From Gallionella sp. (GTDB taxonomy: Bacteria; Pseudomonadota; Gammaproteobacteria; Burkholderiales; Gallionellaceae), in contig JAQTZW010000007.1 of the NCBI GenBank assembly GCA_028687575.1, forward strand, positions 93,159 to 157,158: a stretch of DNA of 64,000 nt, given 5' to 3'. Shown here one piece after another: positions 9,365 through 19,400 of this stretch. A program made the translations under genes and the position numbers. Within the stretch, counting starts at the first letter, position 1; each line of letters opens with the position of its first letter. The notes under the pieces were generated by a model. The model was not told where the DNA came from and ran no database searches. It saw nothing but the letters and a program-made list of their open reading frames with translations.

Positions 9365-10096
9365 CTACAAAAAGTCTCCCCACTGCATCTGCAATGCGGT
9401 CAGGCCTACCACGGCGGCGGTCTCGGTGCGCAGCACGCGTGCGCCCAGCCGGATCGGGGCGAAGCCGCATTGCAGCGCGGCTTCGCTCTCGGCTGGCGAG
9501 AAGCCGCCTTCGGCGCCGATCAGCAGCACAGCCTTGCCCTGCGGCGGAGGCTGGTCTCGCAGTGAGGTGGCACCGTCTGGCAGCAGGATGAAGCGGCTCG
9601 CTGGTTGGTGGTGCATCTGTTGCAGCCAGGTATGAATGTCTTGTGGCGGCTGGATCACCGGCAGGACGTTGCGCCCACATTGTTCGCAGGCTGAGATGGC
9701 GACCTGTTGCCAGTGCGCCAGACGTTTTTCGGCGCGCTCGGCGGTGAGTCTGGCCACGCTGCGCTCGGTGTCCAGCGGCTGGATTTCAGTCACGCCCAGT
9801 TCCGTGGCTTTCTGGATTACCCAATCCATTTTTTCGCTACTCGACAAGGCTTGCGCGAGCAAGGTGGCCAGCGGCGATTCGCGGTTTGCATCCACGATTT
9901 GCAGATCGCCGACGACGACCCGTTTGCCGCCCAGTTCTGTGATTACGCCGTGGCGCTCGTTGCCAAGCCCGTCGAACAGCTGCACGGCAGTTCCCTCGCG
10001 CAACCGCAGCACGCGACTGGCATGGTGCGCGGCGTCGGGAGGGAGGTTGAACGAGTCGTGGTTGGGCAGCGGTGGGGGGCAGTAGAAACGCGGCAT
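9365..10096 (-). CDS. rsmE: 16S rRNA (uracil1498-N3)-methyltransferase
   Basis: RsmE methylates N3 of U1498 in 16S rRNA of the assembled small subunit. The 243-residue product has an N-terminal PUA-like domain (MPRFYCPPPLP start, HHASRVLRLREG) and a SPOUT methyltransferase domain with the knot motifs VLLIGAEGGFSPAE and LRTETAAVVGL. I set the start at 10096 because MPRFY is the conserved family beginning; an in-frame ATG at 10144 would add 16 unconserved residues. The gene is divergent from the thioredoxin-fold gene at 10167, with 70 bases between them. The heptamer array begins just past its stop. Confidence 0.94.
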   Translation of the reverse strand: MPRFYCPPPLPNHDSFNLPPDAAHHASRVLRLREGTAVQLFDGLGNERHGVITELGGKRVVVGDLQIVDANRESPLATLLAQALSSSEKMDWVIQKATELGVTEIQPLDTERSVARLTAERAEKRLAHWQQVAISACEQCGRNVLPVIQPPQDIHTWLQQMHHQPASRFILLPDGATSLRDQPPPQGKAVLLIGAEGGFSPAESEAALQCGFAPIRLGARVLRTETAAVVGLTALQMQWGDFL

Positions 10097-10166
10097 GATG
10101 AAGGGCATTGGTCGGTTGGAGGCCGTGATAATATACCGCCTCAATTTAACTTGTCAGGAGTATCAA

Positions 10167-10721
10167 ATGGTCAGTTTGCAACCACCCCTGTGCGACTTCG
10201 GCTGGAAGGCGCCTGATTTCGATTTGCCCGGAGTGGACGGCCAGCGCTACAACCTCGCCAAGGCGCGCGGTGAAAACGGTCTGCTGGTGATGTTCATCTG
10301 CAATCATTGTCCTTACGTGAAATCCATCCGCGACCGTCTGGTGCGCGACACGCTCGAATTGAAGCAGCACGGTATCAACTGCATCGCCATCATGTCCAAC
10401 GATCCCTCCGAGTACGAGGAGGATTCGTTCGACAACATGAAGTTGGTCTCTGAGCAGTTCGGCTTCCCATTCCCTTATGTGTGGGACGAGACACAGCAGG
10501 TGGCGAAAAATTATGGCGCAGTCTGCACGCCGGATTTCTTCGGCTTCAATGCCAACATGGAGTTGCAATACCGTGGCCGTCTGGATGCTTCGCGCAAGGA
10601 AGCGGTGCCGGATGCCGAGCGCGACCTGTTCAACGCGATGTTGCAGGTGGCCAAGACCGGGCAGGGGCCGAGCGAGCAAATTGCCAGCATGGGCTGTTCA
10701 ATCAAGTGGAAAAACGAGTAA
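10167..10721 (+). CDS. Thioredoxin-fold (peroxiredoxin/TlpA-like) protein
   Basis: A 184-residue protein of the AhpC/TSA-like thioredoxin superfamily. The resolving pair is visible as CNHCPYVK near residue 47, where a CxxC motif follows the first strand as in thioredoxins, and the fold continues through PYVWDETQQVAKNYGAVCTPDFFGF with the cis-proline region TPD. No signal peptide is visible, so it is probably cytosolic. CAGGAG at 10155-10160 fixes the ATG at 10167. The stop overlaps the next start (TAATG), so it is coupled to the inositol-monophosphatase-family gene. The substrate cannot be predicted; related proteins are annotated only as thioredoxin family or redoxin domain proteins. Confidence 0.85.
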   Translation: MVSLQPPLCDFGWKAPDFDLPGVDGQRYNLAKARGENGLLVMFICNHCPYVKSIRDRLVRDTLELKQHGINCIAIMSNDPSEYEEDSFDNMKLVSEQFGFPFPYVWDETQQVAKNYGAVCTPDFFGFNANMELQYRGRLDASRKEAVPDAERDLFNAMLQVAKTGQGPSEQIASMGCSIKWKNE

Positions 10722-11557
10722 TGGAAAAACAAATCCTGTCGAAAACTGGCGCGTTTGGCATGAGCGCCTTGCTCAAGGCGACGGTCGCAGCGGTCAAGCT
10801 GGTGGCAGCCGAAGAGATTATGCCGCGCTACTTGAAGGTCGCGCATCAGCAAAAGAGTGACGGAAGTTTGTGTACCGAGGCTGATCTGGCCACGCAGAAT
10901 GCCTTGACCCGCAAGCTGCAGGCGTTGTGCAACGTGCCGGTGCTGGGCGAGGAGATGACCGACGACGAGCAGCGGCAGATATGGAAATCCGCCGCTGAAG
11001 GGTTGTGGTGCATAGATCCGATAGATGGCACGTCCAATTTTGTACACGGCCTGCCCTACTTTGCCGTTTCGGTGGCACTGATGCGCGACGGCAAGAGCGT
11101 GTTGGGCGTGGTCTACGACCCGGTGTCGGATGAAATGTTTGCCGCAGAGGCAGGCAAAGGCGCCTACCTGAACGGTGAGAAAATGTTCAGCCGCGAGGTG
11201 GTGACCACCATGAACCGCGCGCTGGCCAATGTGGACTTGAAGCGGCTGGATACGCGGTTGGTCGAACAGTTGGCGATACACCCGCCCTATGCCTCGCAGC
11301 GCAACTTCGGCGCCAGCGCGCTGGACTGGTGTTATACCGCCGCAGGCCGGTACGACCTGTATCTGCATGGTGGTCAGAAGTTGTGGGATTATGCGGCTGG
11401 TTCGCTAATCCTGTCGGAGACTTGCGGTTATGCCTGCTGTATCGAGCATGACGATTTTGCTGCCGGAGATGTCTGGCAGCGTTCTGTAATCGCGGCACGT
11501 AACGAGGTGTTATTCGGACAATGGAAGAAGTGGATCAGGGCGCATCGGGGTGCGTGA
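10721..11557 (+). CDS. Inositol monophosphatase family protein
   Basis: A 278-residue Mg-dependent phosphatase of the IMPase/CysQ superfamily. Motif 1 is WCIDPIDGTSNFVHG, with the metal-binding aspartates, preceded by GEEMTDDE (the metal-ligand glutamate), and motif 2 is KLWDYAAGSLILSETCG. Members dephosphorylate inositol phosphates, 3'-phosphoadenosine phosphate or similar small molecules; which one applies here is not clear. The start at 10721 overlaps the stop of the thioredoxin-fold gene by one base (TAATG); a downstream ATG at residue 14 (MSALLK) is possible. It is followed 51 bases later by trkA on the same strand. Confidence 0.87.
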   Translation: MEKQILSKTGAFGMSALLKATVAAVKLVAAEEIMPRYLKVAHQQKSDGSLCTEADLATQNALTRKLQALCNVPVLGEEMTDDEQRQIWKSAAEGLWCIDPIDGTSNFVHGLPYFAVSVALMRDGKSVLGVVYDPVSDEMFAAEAGKGAYLNGEKMFSREVVTTMNRALANVDLKRLDTRLVEQLAIHPPYASQRNFGASALDWCYTAAGRYDLYLHGGQKLWDYAAGSLILSETCGYACCIEHDDFAAGDVWQRSVIAARNEVLFGQWKKWIRAHRGA

Positions 11558-11608
11558 TTCCCGGATGGTTGCAAGCCGTAGGCCACGCATTTGAATTAGG
11601 GCATTATC

Positions 11609-12982
11609 TTGAAGATTTTGATTCTGGGTGCTGGACAGGTGGGTTCTTCAGTCGCTGAAAGTCTGGTCAGCGAGGCGAACGATATCACCGTGGTAGACAC
11701 CGATGGCGAAAAACTCGCCTTGCTGCAAGAGCGACTCGATTTGCGCACTGTAACCGGCAGCGCCTCCCATCCTTCGGTGCTGGAGCGAGCCGGTATTGCG
11801 GATACAGATATGCTGCTGGCGGTCACGCAGAGCGATGAGGTCAATATGCTGGCGTGCAAGATGGCCGCTAGTCTGTTCAATACCCCAACCCGCATTGCAC
11901 GGATTCGAGCGACCGACTTTCTGGACAGGCCGGCGTTGTTCAACAAGGATAATTTCTGCGTGGACTTCTCCATCTGTCCGGAGCAGACGCTGACGGATTA
12001 CATCGCCAAGTTGATAGAGTTCCCCGAGGCATTGCAGGTGCTGCAATTCTCTCAAGGACGCGCCAAGCTGGTGGCGGTGCGGGCATTCCGTGGTGGTCCG
12101 CTGGTAGGCCAACCGTTAAGTCATTTGCATGACCATATGCCGAATGTGGATGCGCGAGTGGCAGCCATCTTCCGGCAGGATCGCTCAATTATCCCCGAAG
12201 GCAGCACGGTCATTGAGGAGGGCGACGAGGTGTTCTTCATCGCTGCGACCGAAAACATTCGCAGCGTGATGCACGAGTTGCGCAGTATGGACAAGCCGAG
12301 CAAACGGGTGATGATAGTCGGCGGCGGCAATATCGGCAGCCGACTAGCCAAGACACTGGAGCGCGATTATCACGTCAAACTGATCGAATACAACAAGAAA
12401 GCCTGCGAAAAGTTGGCCGGAGAACTGACCCACACGCTGGTTTTGAATGGCGACGGTACCGACGAAAAGCTGATGCAGCAGGAGAACATCGGCGAGGTGG
12501 ATGTATTTTGTGCGCTGACCAATGATGACGAGAACAACATCATGTCGTCGCTGTTGGCCAAGCAAGGCGGTGCGCGCAAAGTCATCGCACTGATCAAGCG
12601 CAGTGCCTATGTGGACCTGCTGCATGGCAGCTCCATAGACATCGCACTGTCACCGGAGCACGTCACAATAGGTTCGCTGCTAGCTTATGTGCGACTGGGC
12701 GATGTGGCGGCGGTGCACTCCCTGCGGCGCGGGGCAGCCGAAGCGCTGGAACTGGTGGCGCATGGAGATCGCAAGTCCTCCAAGGTGGTGGGGCGCCGCA
12801 TAGAAGAGATTGATCTGCCTGTCGGGGCAACCATAGGGGCGGTGGTGCGCGGGGACAAAGTAATCATGGGTCATCATGATGTGATGATTGAGGCGGAAGA
12901 CCATGCCATCGTATTTGTCGTTAACAAGAAGATCGTCTCCAAAGTAGAGCGGCTGTTCCAGGTGAGTGTGGGCTTCTTCTGA
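11609..12982 (+). CDS. trkA: Trk system potassium uptake regulatory NAD-binding protein TrkA
   Basis: TrkA is the peripheral cytoplasmic subunit that binds NAD and gates the TrkH/TrkG potassium channel. The 457 residues form two tandem RCK units: the first begins KILILGAGQVGSS (GxGxxG) and the second KRVMIVGGGNIGSRL, each followed by a smaller TrkA-C domain. The start is a TTG at 11609, supported because the Rossmann strand begins immediately; no in-frame ATG lies nearby. trkH is not in the window. About 170 bases separate it from pilG, and no clear terminator is visible there. Confidence 0.93.
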   Translation: MKILILGAGQVGSSVAESLVSEANDITVVDTDGEKLALLQERLDLRTVTGSASHPSVLERAGIADTDMLLAVTQSDEVNMLACKMAASLFNTPTRIARIRATDFLDRPALFNKDNFCVDFSICPEQTLTDYIAKLIEFPEALQVLQFSQGRAKLVAVRAFRGGPLVGQPLSHLHDHMPNVDARVAAIFRQDRSIIPEGSTVIEEGDEVFFIAATENIRSVMHELRSMDKPSKRVMIVGGGNIGSRLAKTLERDYHVKLIEYNKKACEKLAGELTHTLVLNGDGTDEKLMQQENIGEVDVFCALTNDDENNIMSSLLAKQGGARKVIALIKRSAYVDLLHGSSIDIALSPEHVTIGSLLAYVRLGDVAAVHSLRRGAAEALELVAHGDRKSSKVVGRRIEEIDLPVGATIGAVVRGDKVIMGHHDVMIEAEDHAIVFVVNKKIVSKVERLFQVSVGFF

Positions 12983-13152
12983 TTGTAATGGGGGCAAAAC
13001 CGCTGTCATTGAGATTTTCTTGCTTGCTTTGCAGGCTGTGATGGCATCGCGTGAAGCAAAATTGCAACACAGCTTGTTCGGGATAGGGTACTATTCTCCA
13101 CTTCATCGCAGGAAGATATTTCGGCACGATCAGTGCCAACGGGGGGAGTTCT

Positions 13153-13566
13153 TTGGACGCGAGTTTGCCATTGTCAGGTGTGAAGGTGTTGCTGATAGAT
13201 GACAGCAACACTATTCGTCGTAGTGGGGAGATATTCCTGTCGCAAGCCGGCTGTCAAGTCGTGCTTGCAGAAGATGGTTTCGACGGACTGTCCAAAGTCG
13301 TCGATACGCAGCCGGACATCATCTTTGTAGATGTGATGATGCCGCGCCTTGATGGGTATCAGACCTGCTCATTAATCAAGAGTCATCAGCAGTACAAAAA
13401 AATTCCCGTCGTGATGTTGACCAGTAAGGATACGGTTTTCGATCGTGCGCGCGGTAGGCTGGTCGGTTCCGACCAGTACCTTATCAAACCTTTCAATAAG
13501 AAGAGTCTGGTGGATGCTGTCATCAGGCACACACAGCAACAACAGGAGAAAGTGCATGGCAAATAA
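13153..13566 (+). CDS. pilG: Twitching motility response regulator PilG
   Basis: A single-domain receiver of 137 residues. It has the acidic pair VLLIDDSN, the phospho-acceptor Asp near residue 60 in FVDVMMPRLDGYQ, the TS pair in VVMLTSKD, and the conserved Lys in LIKPF. In Pseudomonas, PilG acts with ChpA to promote type IV pilus extension. The start is TTG at 13153 after the strong GGGGGGAG at 13141-13148. It is the first gene of the pilGHIJ-chpA operon and overlaps pilH by 11 bases. The promoter probably lies in the 170 bases after trkA. Confidence 0.93.
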   Translation: MDASLPLSGVKVLLIDDSNTIRRSGEIFLSQAGCQVVLAEDGFDGLSKVVDTQPDIIFVDVMMPRLDGYQTCSLIKSHQQYKKIPVVMLTSKDTVFDRARGRLVGSDQYLIKPFNKKSLVDAVIRHTQQQQEKVHGK

Positions 13567-13921
13567 GAGGATATTGGTGGTAGATGACTCTGCAACGGAG
13601 CGTCATATCATAGGGGAGATACTTACCAAGCAGGGGTTTGAGGTTTCCTTTGCGGAAAGTGGCGAGATCGGTGTGGCTAAAGCCAAGCAGGACAAGCCGG
13701 ACCTGATTGTGATGGATGTGGTGATGCCTGGTCTGAACGGTTTTCAGGCAACGCGGGCGATCAGCAGGGATGCCGAGACTCAGCATATCCCCATCATCAT
13801 TTGCACTACGAAAGATCAGGAAACAGACAAAATTTGGGGTATGCGCCAAGGTGCCAAGGACTATGTTGTCAAGCCGGTAAGCGCATCGGAGTTGCTCAGC
13901 AAAATCGCGGCACTCTCATAA
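13556..13921 (+). CDS. pilH: Twitching motility response regulator PilH
   Basis: A 121-residue stand-alone receiver domain with the acidic pair ILVVDDSATE, phospho-acceptor Asp54 in VMDVVMPGLNGFQ and Lys in YVVKPVS. PilH is the second output of the Pil-Chp pathway; in Pseudomonas it promotes retraction and may drain phosphate from the kinase, opposing PilG. AGGAG (13545-13549) within the pilG end precedes its ATG, and the two reading frames overlap by 11 bases, so translation is likely coupled. Assignment to PilH over another CheY-like protein rests on operon order and on its short C-terminus. Confidence 0.92.
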   Translation: MANKRILVVDDSATERHIIGEILTKQGFEVSFAESGEIGVAKAKQDKPDLIVMDVVMPGLNGFQATRAISRDAETQHIPIIICTTKDQETDKIWGMRQGAKDYVVKPVSASELLSKIAALS

Positions 13922-13937
13922 TCTGCATTAAATAATC

Positions 13938-14429
13938 ATGGCTAAACGACTAGACCTACGCGCATTTCAGCAAGACCTGAACGACCGGATGCAGGATAGG
14001 AGTCGTCAGGGTGGGCAGCAGTCGCTGCTAGGTGTGCAGATTGCCGGGCAGAACTGGCTGGTGGATATGTCGGATATCAGCGAAGTGTTGTCGTTGCCCC
14101 GATTGACATCGGTACCCTTGAGTCAAGACTGGTTTCGAGGGGTCGCCAACGTGCGGGGAAATTTATACGGTGTCGTGGACATTGCCGCTTATTTGCAGAA
14201 TGGGGCGGCCTCTGGTGAGGCGACCAATCGCATTTTGCTGTTGGCCGAACGATATGGTTTCAACACGGCTTTGTTGGTTGATGGTGTGCTGGGTTTGCGC
14301 GATACCAGCGAATGGCGGCGCAGCGTGGAAGATGGGGCTCAATTTGTTGATAAGCAGGGGGTGTCGTGGCGCAGTCTGGCGGTGGTTGAGCTAGTCGAGC
14401 AGCCCGAATTCCTGCAAATAGGCATTTAG
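13938..14429 (+). CDS. pilI: CheW-like adaptor PilI
   Basis: A 163-residue CheW-domain protein linking the PilJ receptor to the ChpA kinase. The CheW fold is visible in LLGVQIAGQNWLVDMSDISE, WFRGVANVRGNLYGVVDIA (the conserved RGxxxPVxD-like segment) and RILLLAERYGFNTALLVDGVLGL. It is soluble, with no membrane segment. It lies 16 bases after pilH and 21 bases before pilJ, inside the chemosensory operon. Confidence 0.92.
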   Translation: MAKRLDLRAFQQDLNDRMQDRSRQGGQQSLLGVQIAGQNWLVDMSDISEVLSLPRLTSVPLSQDWFRGVANVRGNLYGVVDIAAYLQNGAASGEATNRILLLAERYGFNTALLVDGVLGLRDTSEWRRSVEDGAQFVDKQGVSWRSLAVVELVEQPEFLQIGI

Positions 14430-14450
14430 CGATACCGGGGAGAACAGAAC

Positions 14451-16460
14451 ATGGCATTCGAATTTAAGTTACCAGATTTCATGTCGAGCATGAATTCTGC
14501 CAGTGAGGCAGCGGACAAGCCTTTGCCATTAATCGGGCATCTGCCTTTTGCGCGTCAATTGCAGATTTTGGGCGGTGGCGCAGCGTTGGCGTTGGCATTA
14601 AGCGTGATCTCAGCGGGCCTGGATTACCGCAGCACCACTCAGGGGCAGCATTACCTTGATTTATCAGGTGATCTGGTGATGTTGACGCAGCGTATCGCTA
14701 AGGATGCGGGTTCTGCGATGCAGGGTAAGCAAACCGCCATTGAAGGATTGCCGCAGGGCAGGGGGGACGCCGAGCGCATTCTCGCAGCGCTGGATCAGGG
14801 CGATGGCATAGCGCCTGCAACCGGCGGCACAGCGCGTGAGGTGTTGGACCGATTATTGCCGATTGCCAAGCAGTCATTCGATTACATCAAGGATATCGAA
14901 GAAGGCCGTCCCGGTCTGTTAACGGTATCTCGTGCGGTGCAGGCGGTGGAAGAGGTTGGACCGGACATGCGTGAGGCCATCGGGCAGTTGCCTGCTGGAG
15001 AGCGCACTAGCCGTTTCGCGCTGCTAATTGAGCGGTTGGGTAAGGATGCCAACGCGATGTTGGGTCGTGAAGTGACTTCCGAGATGGTGGCGGCGCTGGG
15101 TTCCGACACTAACGAGGCGTCGGAGCTGCTGGCGGGGTACGATCAGTCCAATCCGGCAGTCGTGCGTGTCGCTGATTTGTACGAAGGGTATCGCAACTCG
15201 ATTTATGCGGTGATCAGTCAGGTGCAAGGGCTTTTTGCTGCGAAACGGGGTGCCAATGATTACTTTGACAGTGTCTCGGTGACTCATAAGGGACCGTTCA
15301 TCATTACCGCTGAAGAATTGAAGGCTGCCTATGCGGCTTCCTTGCAGAATCGCTGGACGACTTATGCGATGCTGATCTCGGGCGCACTGTTGTTGCTCAG
15401 CGCGGCTTTGCTGGCCAAGGCCTTGCTGACTGATGCACGGCATCGTGCGGCACTGGCGGAAGCCAGCAACAAGCAGAATCAACGTGCCATTTTGCGTCTG
15501 ATGAACGAATTGAGCGATCTGGCTGACGGTGACTTGACTGTTCGTGCGACCATTTCCGAGGACATCACTGGCGCGATTGCCGACTCGGTGAACTACACCG
15601 CCGAAGAGTTGCACAAACTAGTTTCGCGGATTACTGACGCTTCCGGAGAGATGAGCGTTGCAACCAAAGATGCCGAACGCTTGTCGCGAACCTTGCAGGA
15701 CGCTACTTTGAAGCAGGTTGAGGAGATCAAGGAAGCCGAGATGTCGGTGAAACTGATTACACAGTCCATCGCTGAAGTGGATATGGCGGCGGCCAAGGCT
15801 GCGGAAGTGGGTCGTCATACGTTGGATGCGACTAACCAGGGTGCGCTTGCGGTGCGTAATACGATTACCGGTATGGATGCCATTCGTGAGCACATTCAGG
15901 AAACCTCAAAGCGTATTAAACGATTGGGTGAAAGCTCGCAGGAGATTGGCGAGATCGTGGATCTGATTTCCGACATTACCGAACAGACCAACGTGCTGGC
16001 GCTGAATGCGGCGATCCAGGCGGCAGCGGCCGGTGAAGCAGGCCGGGGCTTCTCGGTGGTTGCGGAAGAGGTTCAGCGCCTGGCGGAGCGTTCCGCCGAG
16101 GCGACCAAACAGATTGGTGCGTTGGTCAAGACCATTCAAGGCGATACCTATGATGCGGTTGCTGCGATGGAGAAAAGTACGGTTGGGGTGGTGGAAGGTG
16201 CCAAGTTGTCCGAGGTTTCAGGTCAGTCGCTGCTGGAAATTGAGCGCGTCTCCAACGAATTGGCCACGCTGATCAATAGTATTTCGGTCTCAACTCAGGT
16301 TCAGACTGAGATGGCCGGTGAGGTGGCTGAAGTGATGAAGGAAATCATGCAGATTACCGAGCAGACCGCCGAAGGTACGCGTCAGACTTCTGCGTCTGCC
16401 GCCAAGGTGAACGGCATGGCGGCAGGCCTGATGGGTTCGGTGGCGGGCTTTAAACTCTGA
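14451..16460 (+). CDS. pilJ: Twitching motility methyl-accepting chemotaxis protein PilJ
   Basis: A 669-residue inner-membrane chemoreceptor. The first transmembrane helix is at about residues 40-60, a periplasmic PilJ sensor domain of roughly 240 residues follows, and the second helix is at about 300-326. After a HAMP-like region comes the cytoplasmic four-helix bundle, with the kinase-contact tip EQTNVLALNAAIQAAAAGE and then GRGFSVVAEEVQRLAERS. PilJ senses pilus state and retraction signals and controls ChpA through PilI. AGAACAG before the ATG gives a modest ribosome site. The receptor tip is well conserved except that IQAAAAGE replaces the commoner IEAARAGE, a PilJ trait. No cheR or cheB homologue is present in the operon here. 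Confidence 0.94.
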   Translation: MAFEFKLPDFMSSMNSASEAADKPLPLIGHLPFARQLQILGGGAALALALSVISAGLDYRSTTQGQHYLDLSGDLVMLTQRIAKDAGSAMQGKQTAIEGLPQGRGDAERILAALDQGDGIAPATGGTAREVLDRLLPIAKQSFDYIKDIEEGRPGLLTVSRAVQAVEEVGPDMREAIGQLPAGERTSRFALLIERLGKDANAMLGREVTSEMVAALGSDTNEASELLAGYDQSNPAVVRVADLYEGYRNSIYAVISQVQGLFAAKRGANDYFDSVSVTHKGPFIITAEELKAAYAASLQNRWTTYAMLISGALLLLSAALLAKALLTDARHRAALAEASNKQNQRAILRLMNELSDLADGDLTVRATISEDITGAIADSVNYTAEELHKLVSRITDASGEMSVATKDAERLSRTLQDATLKQVEEIKEAEMSVKLITQSIAEVDMAAAKAAEVGRHTLDATNQGALAVRNTITGMDAIREHIQETSKRIKRLGESSQEIGEIVDLISDITEQTNVLALNAAIQAAAAGEAGRGFSVVAEEVQRLAERSAEATKQIGALVKTIQGDTYDAVAAMEKSTVGVVEGAKLSEVSGQSLLEIERVSNELATLINSISVSTQVQTEMAGEVAEVMKEIMQITEQTAEGTRQTSASAAKVNGMAAGLMGSVAGFKL

Positions 16461-16480
16461 TTGTAGGGACGCTAACTTAC

Positions 16481-19400
16481 ATGCCTAAGCACACACAATT
16501 TGATCCTGTCGCACTTTCCGCAGTCAAGCCTGGTATGGATGATGCGCTGGGCGTGGTGGGTGCGCGCCTCACCGAGTATTTCGACAATCCCGAACCGAAT
16601 GCCGCAGCGCTGCGGGCTGCGCGCGACGAATTGCACAGGGTGGTGGGTGCTTTCAGGGTGATTTCTCTTGATGGCGCTGCGGTTTACTGTGCCGAAATCG
16701 AGAAGGTTCTTGACGAACTGGGCACCAATCCGGCATTGGCCTCCGCACTCTTTCAGAGTGAATTAAAACGTGCACTGTCGGGTTTGCAGCGCTATCTCGA
16801 TGCCTTGATGAGTGGTGCCGACAACACAGTGCTCAGCCTGTTTCCGAAGTATGCCGCGCTGCAGAGTCTACGTGGTATGGAAATGTCCTTTGAGCAGGAC
16901 TTGTTTTTTCCCAGCTTGGCGATTCAACTACCGGAATCCGTCCTGGATAACCTGCCGCCCGCCAATTGGCAGGCAAAATTGAAGGAAGCGCAAAGCAAAT
17001 ATCAGCGGGGATTGATGAAACTTTGGCGTGATCCGGGTGCCAGGTCCGAGCTGCTGGTGATGCAGGGGGCGCTGGATGTGATTTCGGATTGTGTACCCCA
17101 GGATCAGAGTCGTGCATTTTGGTGGGTTGCTAATGCCTTGTTGGAATGTGTGCATCTTGGTGGCGTGCCTATAGATCTGGGTACGCGGAAATTGCTGGTC
17201 AAGATAGATCAGCGGATGCGCGCGACCACGAAAAATAAACTGCTTGATGCTGGCCCGGTGATGAACGAAATGCTGTATCTGGTCGGACGCAGTACGGTAG
17301 CGGGCGATCTGGCTGGGCAAGTCAGGGAAAGCTATGTGTTGGATCGATATTTGCCCGACTTCGAGGTGACACCGACGCTGGCAGACAAGAAATCGCTGGA
17401 CGAATTGCGTGAACAACTGCATGAGGTCGAAGAAAACTGGGAGCATTGCGTCGCTGGCGACAGTAACGCCTGCGGCAGGTTCGTGGCTTATCTGGAAAAG
17501 GTCGCAAAGAAGAGCGACGGGCTGAAATCCCGGCAGCCGCAGCATCTGGTCAGGCAGGTAAATGCGTTGTCGGAATACCTACGTGATCCCGAATATGCTC
17601 GCCTGATAGGTGAGGATATGGCGATGACGATGCTGCAATGGCGCAGCGGTGTGGAAAATCCTGCCACGCTCGATACGCGCTTCCAAGAGCATGCGCGTCT
17701 GCTGTCCGAACAGATCGCATCAACGGTTCATCCGGACGAGGCGGATGTGCAGCGCATGGCAACCCTGATAGGGCTATACAATCAGGCAGAGCATAGTCAA
17801 GTCACCAGCACGCTGGCGCAAGAAATGCTGGTGAATCTTGAGCAGGTGGAGCAGGCGCTGAATACCTTTTTCGAAGATGCCGAGCAACGAAATCAACTGA
17901 CTAAACTGCCCAATCTGTTGTCCCAGATCCACGGGGGATTGCGTATCCTTGAACTGGATCAAGCCGAAAAGCTGTTGCAAACAGTTTGGTTACATGTGCT
18001 TGACTATGTCGGAACCCAAAAAATACCTAAATTAGATGAGATTCACGCAGTGGCAGGCGCAATGGCGACGCTGGATGGGTATCTGCGAGACATGTCATAT
18101 GGCGAAAGTGAACAAACGGAATCTCTGACGCAGGCGCTGGCAGATCTTTCCGGAACTGGCTCGGGCGTCGCTTCTGGCAGTTATGCAAAATTTCCACAAA
18201 GCACTGTTGCGAATCAGCGTCCTATGCCCGACGTTCAGCATCCGTTGGACGAAGATATGGAGCTGCTTGGCGTTTTCCTCGAAGAGGCTAACGAAGTGCT
18301 CGGCATCATGCAGATCAATCTTGAATTCTGTCAGATACAAGTGGAATCAGAGGAGCCATTGGTTACTATACGTCGCGGCTTCCACACCCTCAAAGGCAGC
18401 GGCCGCATGGTCGGATTGACCGATCTGGGCGAGGTGGCTTGGGTAGCTGAGCGCGCATTGAATAAATGGTTGCAAACGAAGAAACACGCCAGTGCTGCCT
18501 TGCTGAATTTTATCGAGCAGGCTATCAAAGACTTTTCCGGATGGATAGTCGAACTGGAGCGCAAGGGCTGCGTCCGTATCCAAGCGGACGAATTGCTCGA
18601 AATGGCGCGGCAGATTGAAGCCGGGATGATGACTGAATCGACAACATCTACGGAAGTGAACGCGGCAGAAGAAATGCCTGTTGAGTTGCCGCCTGCCGAA
18701 TTGCCGGCAGCCCCAGAATTGTCGGCTGAGTCAGAGCCGGCGGGTGATTTCCAGGAGCCTGATTCGATCATCATCGGCACATTGGCGCTTTCGCCAACCT
18801 TGTTCAAGATTGCCAGTGAAGAAGCTACTCAGCATATCCAGTCCATGCGGCAACATCTGGAGGTAATGCACCAACAGCATCCTCCCGTTGTGGACTACAA
18901 CTTCATGCGTGCCGCTCATACCTTGGCGGGCGTGTGCCGTAATACCGGATTCACAGCTGTGGTGCAATTGGCGGCAGCGCTGGAAGGATTCCTGCAAGCC
19001 TGCCTTGATAAGCCGCTCAATTTGACGGTTGAACAATTGCAGATGGTTGATGAAGTCGTCGCTGTATTAGGCGAAATGGTGGACAAAGTATGTGGCAAGA
19101 TCATGCCGGATTCTCGGGTTGATCTCGTTCAGTGTGTATTGAACGAAAAAGAGAGAGTCCAGCATGAAGCGGAACAACTGCGTCCTCTGGTTGAGGAGAT
19201 AAGTCACGACGAACAGGCGCAGGCAGTCGTGTCTCAGGAGCTTCCGACTGAAATGCCACTCAAGCCGCTTTCGGCAGAAGAACCTGTGCAAAAAACACTG
19301 CTGCGGGACGATGTGGACCCGCAACTGTTGCCGGTATTCATCGAAGAAGCGGATGAGTTGTGCCCCAAGATCGGCGATTGCCTGCGTTCGCTGCGTGAGA

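Noticed and set aside
8404..9591. 395-codon plus-strand frame opposite argA and rsmE
   Set aside because: It runs through the heptamer array and two real genes on the other strand; no motif.
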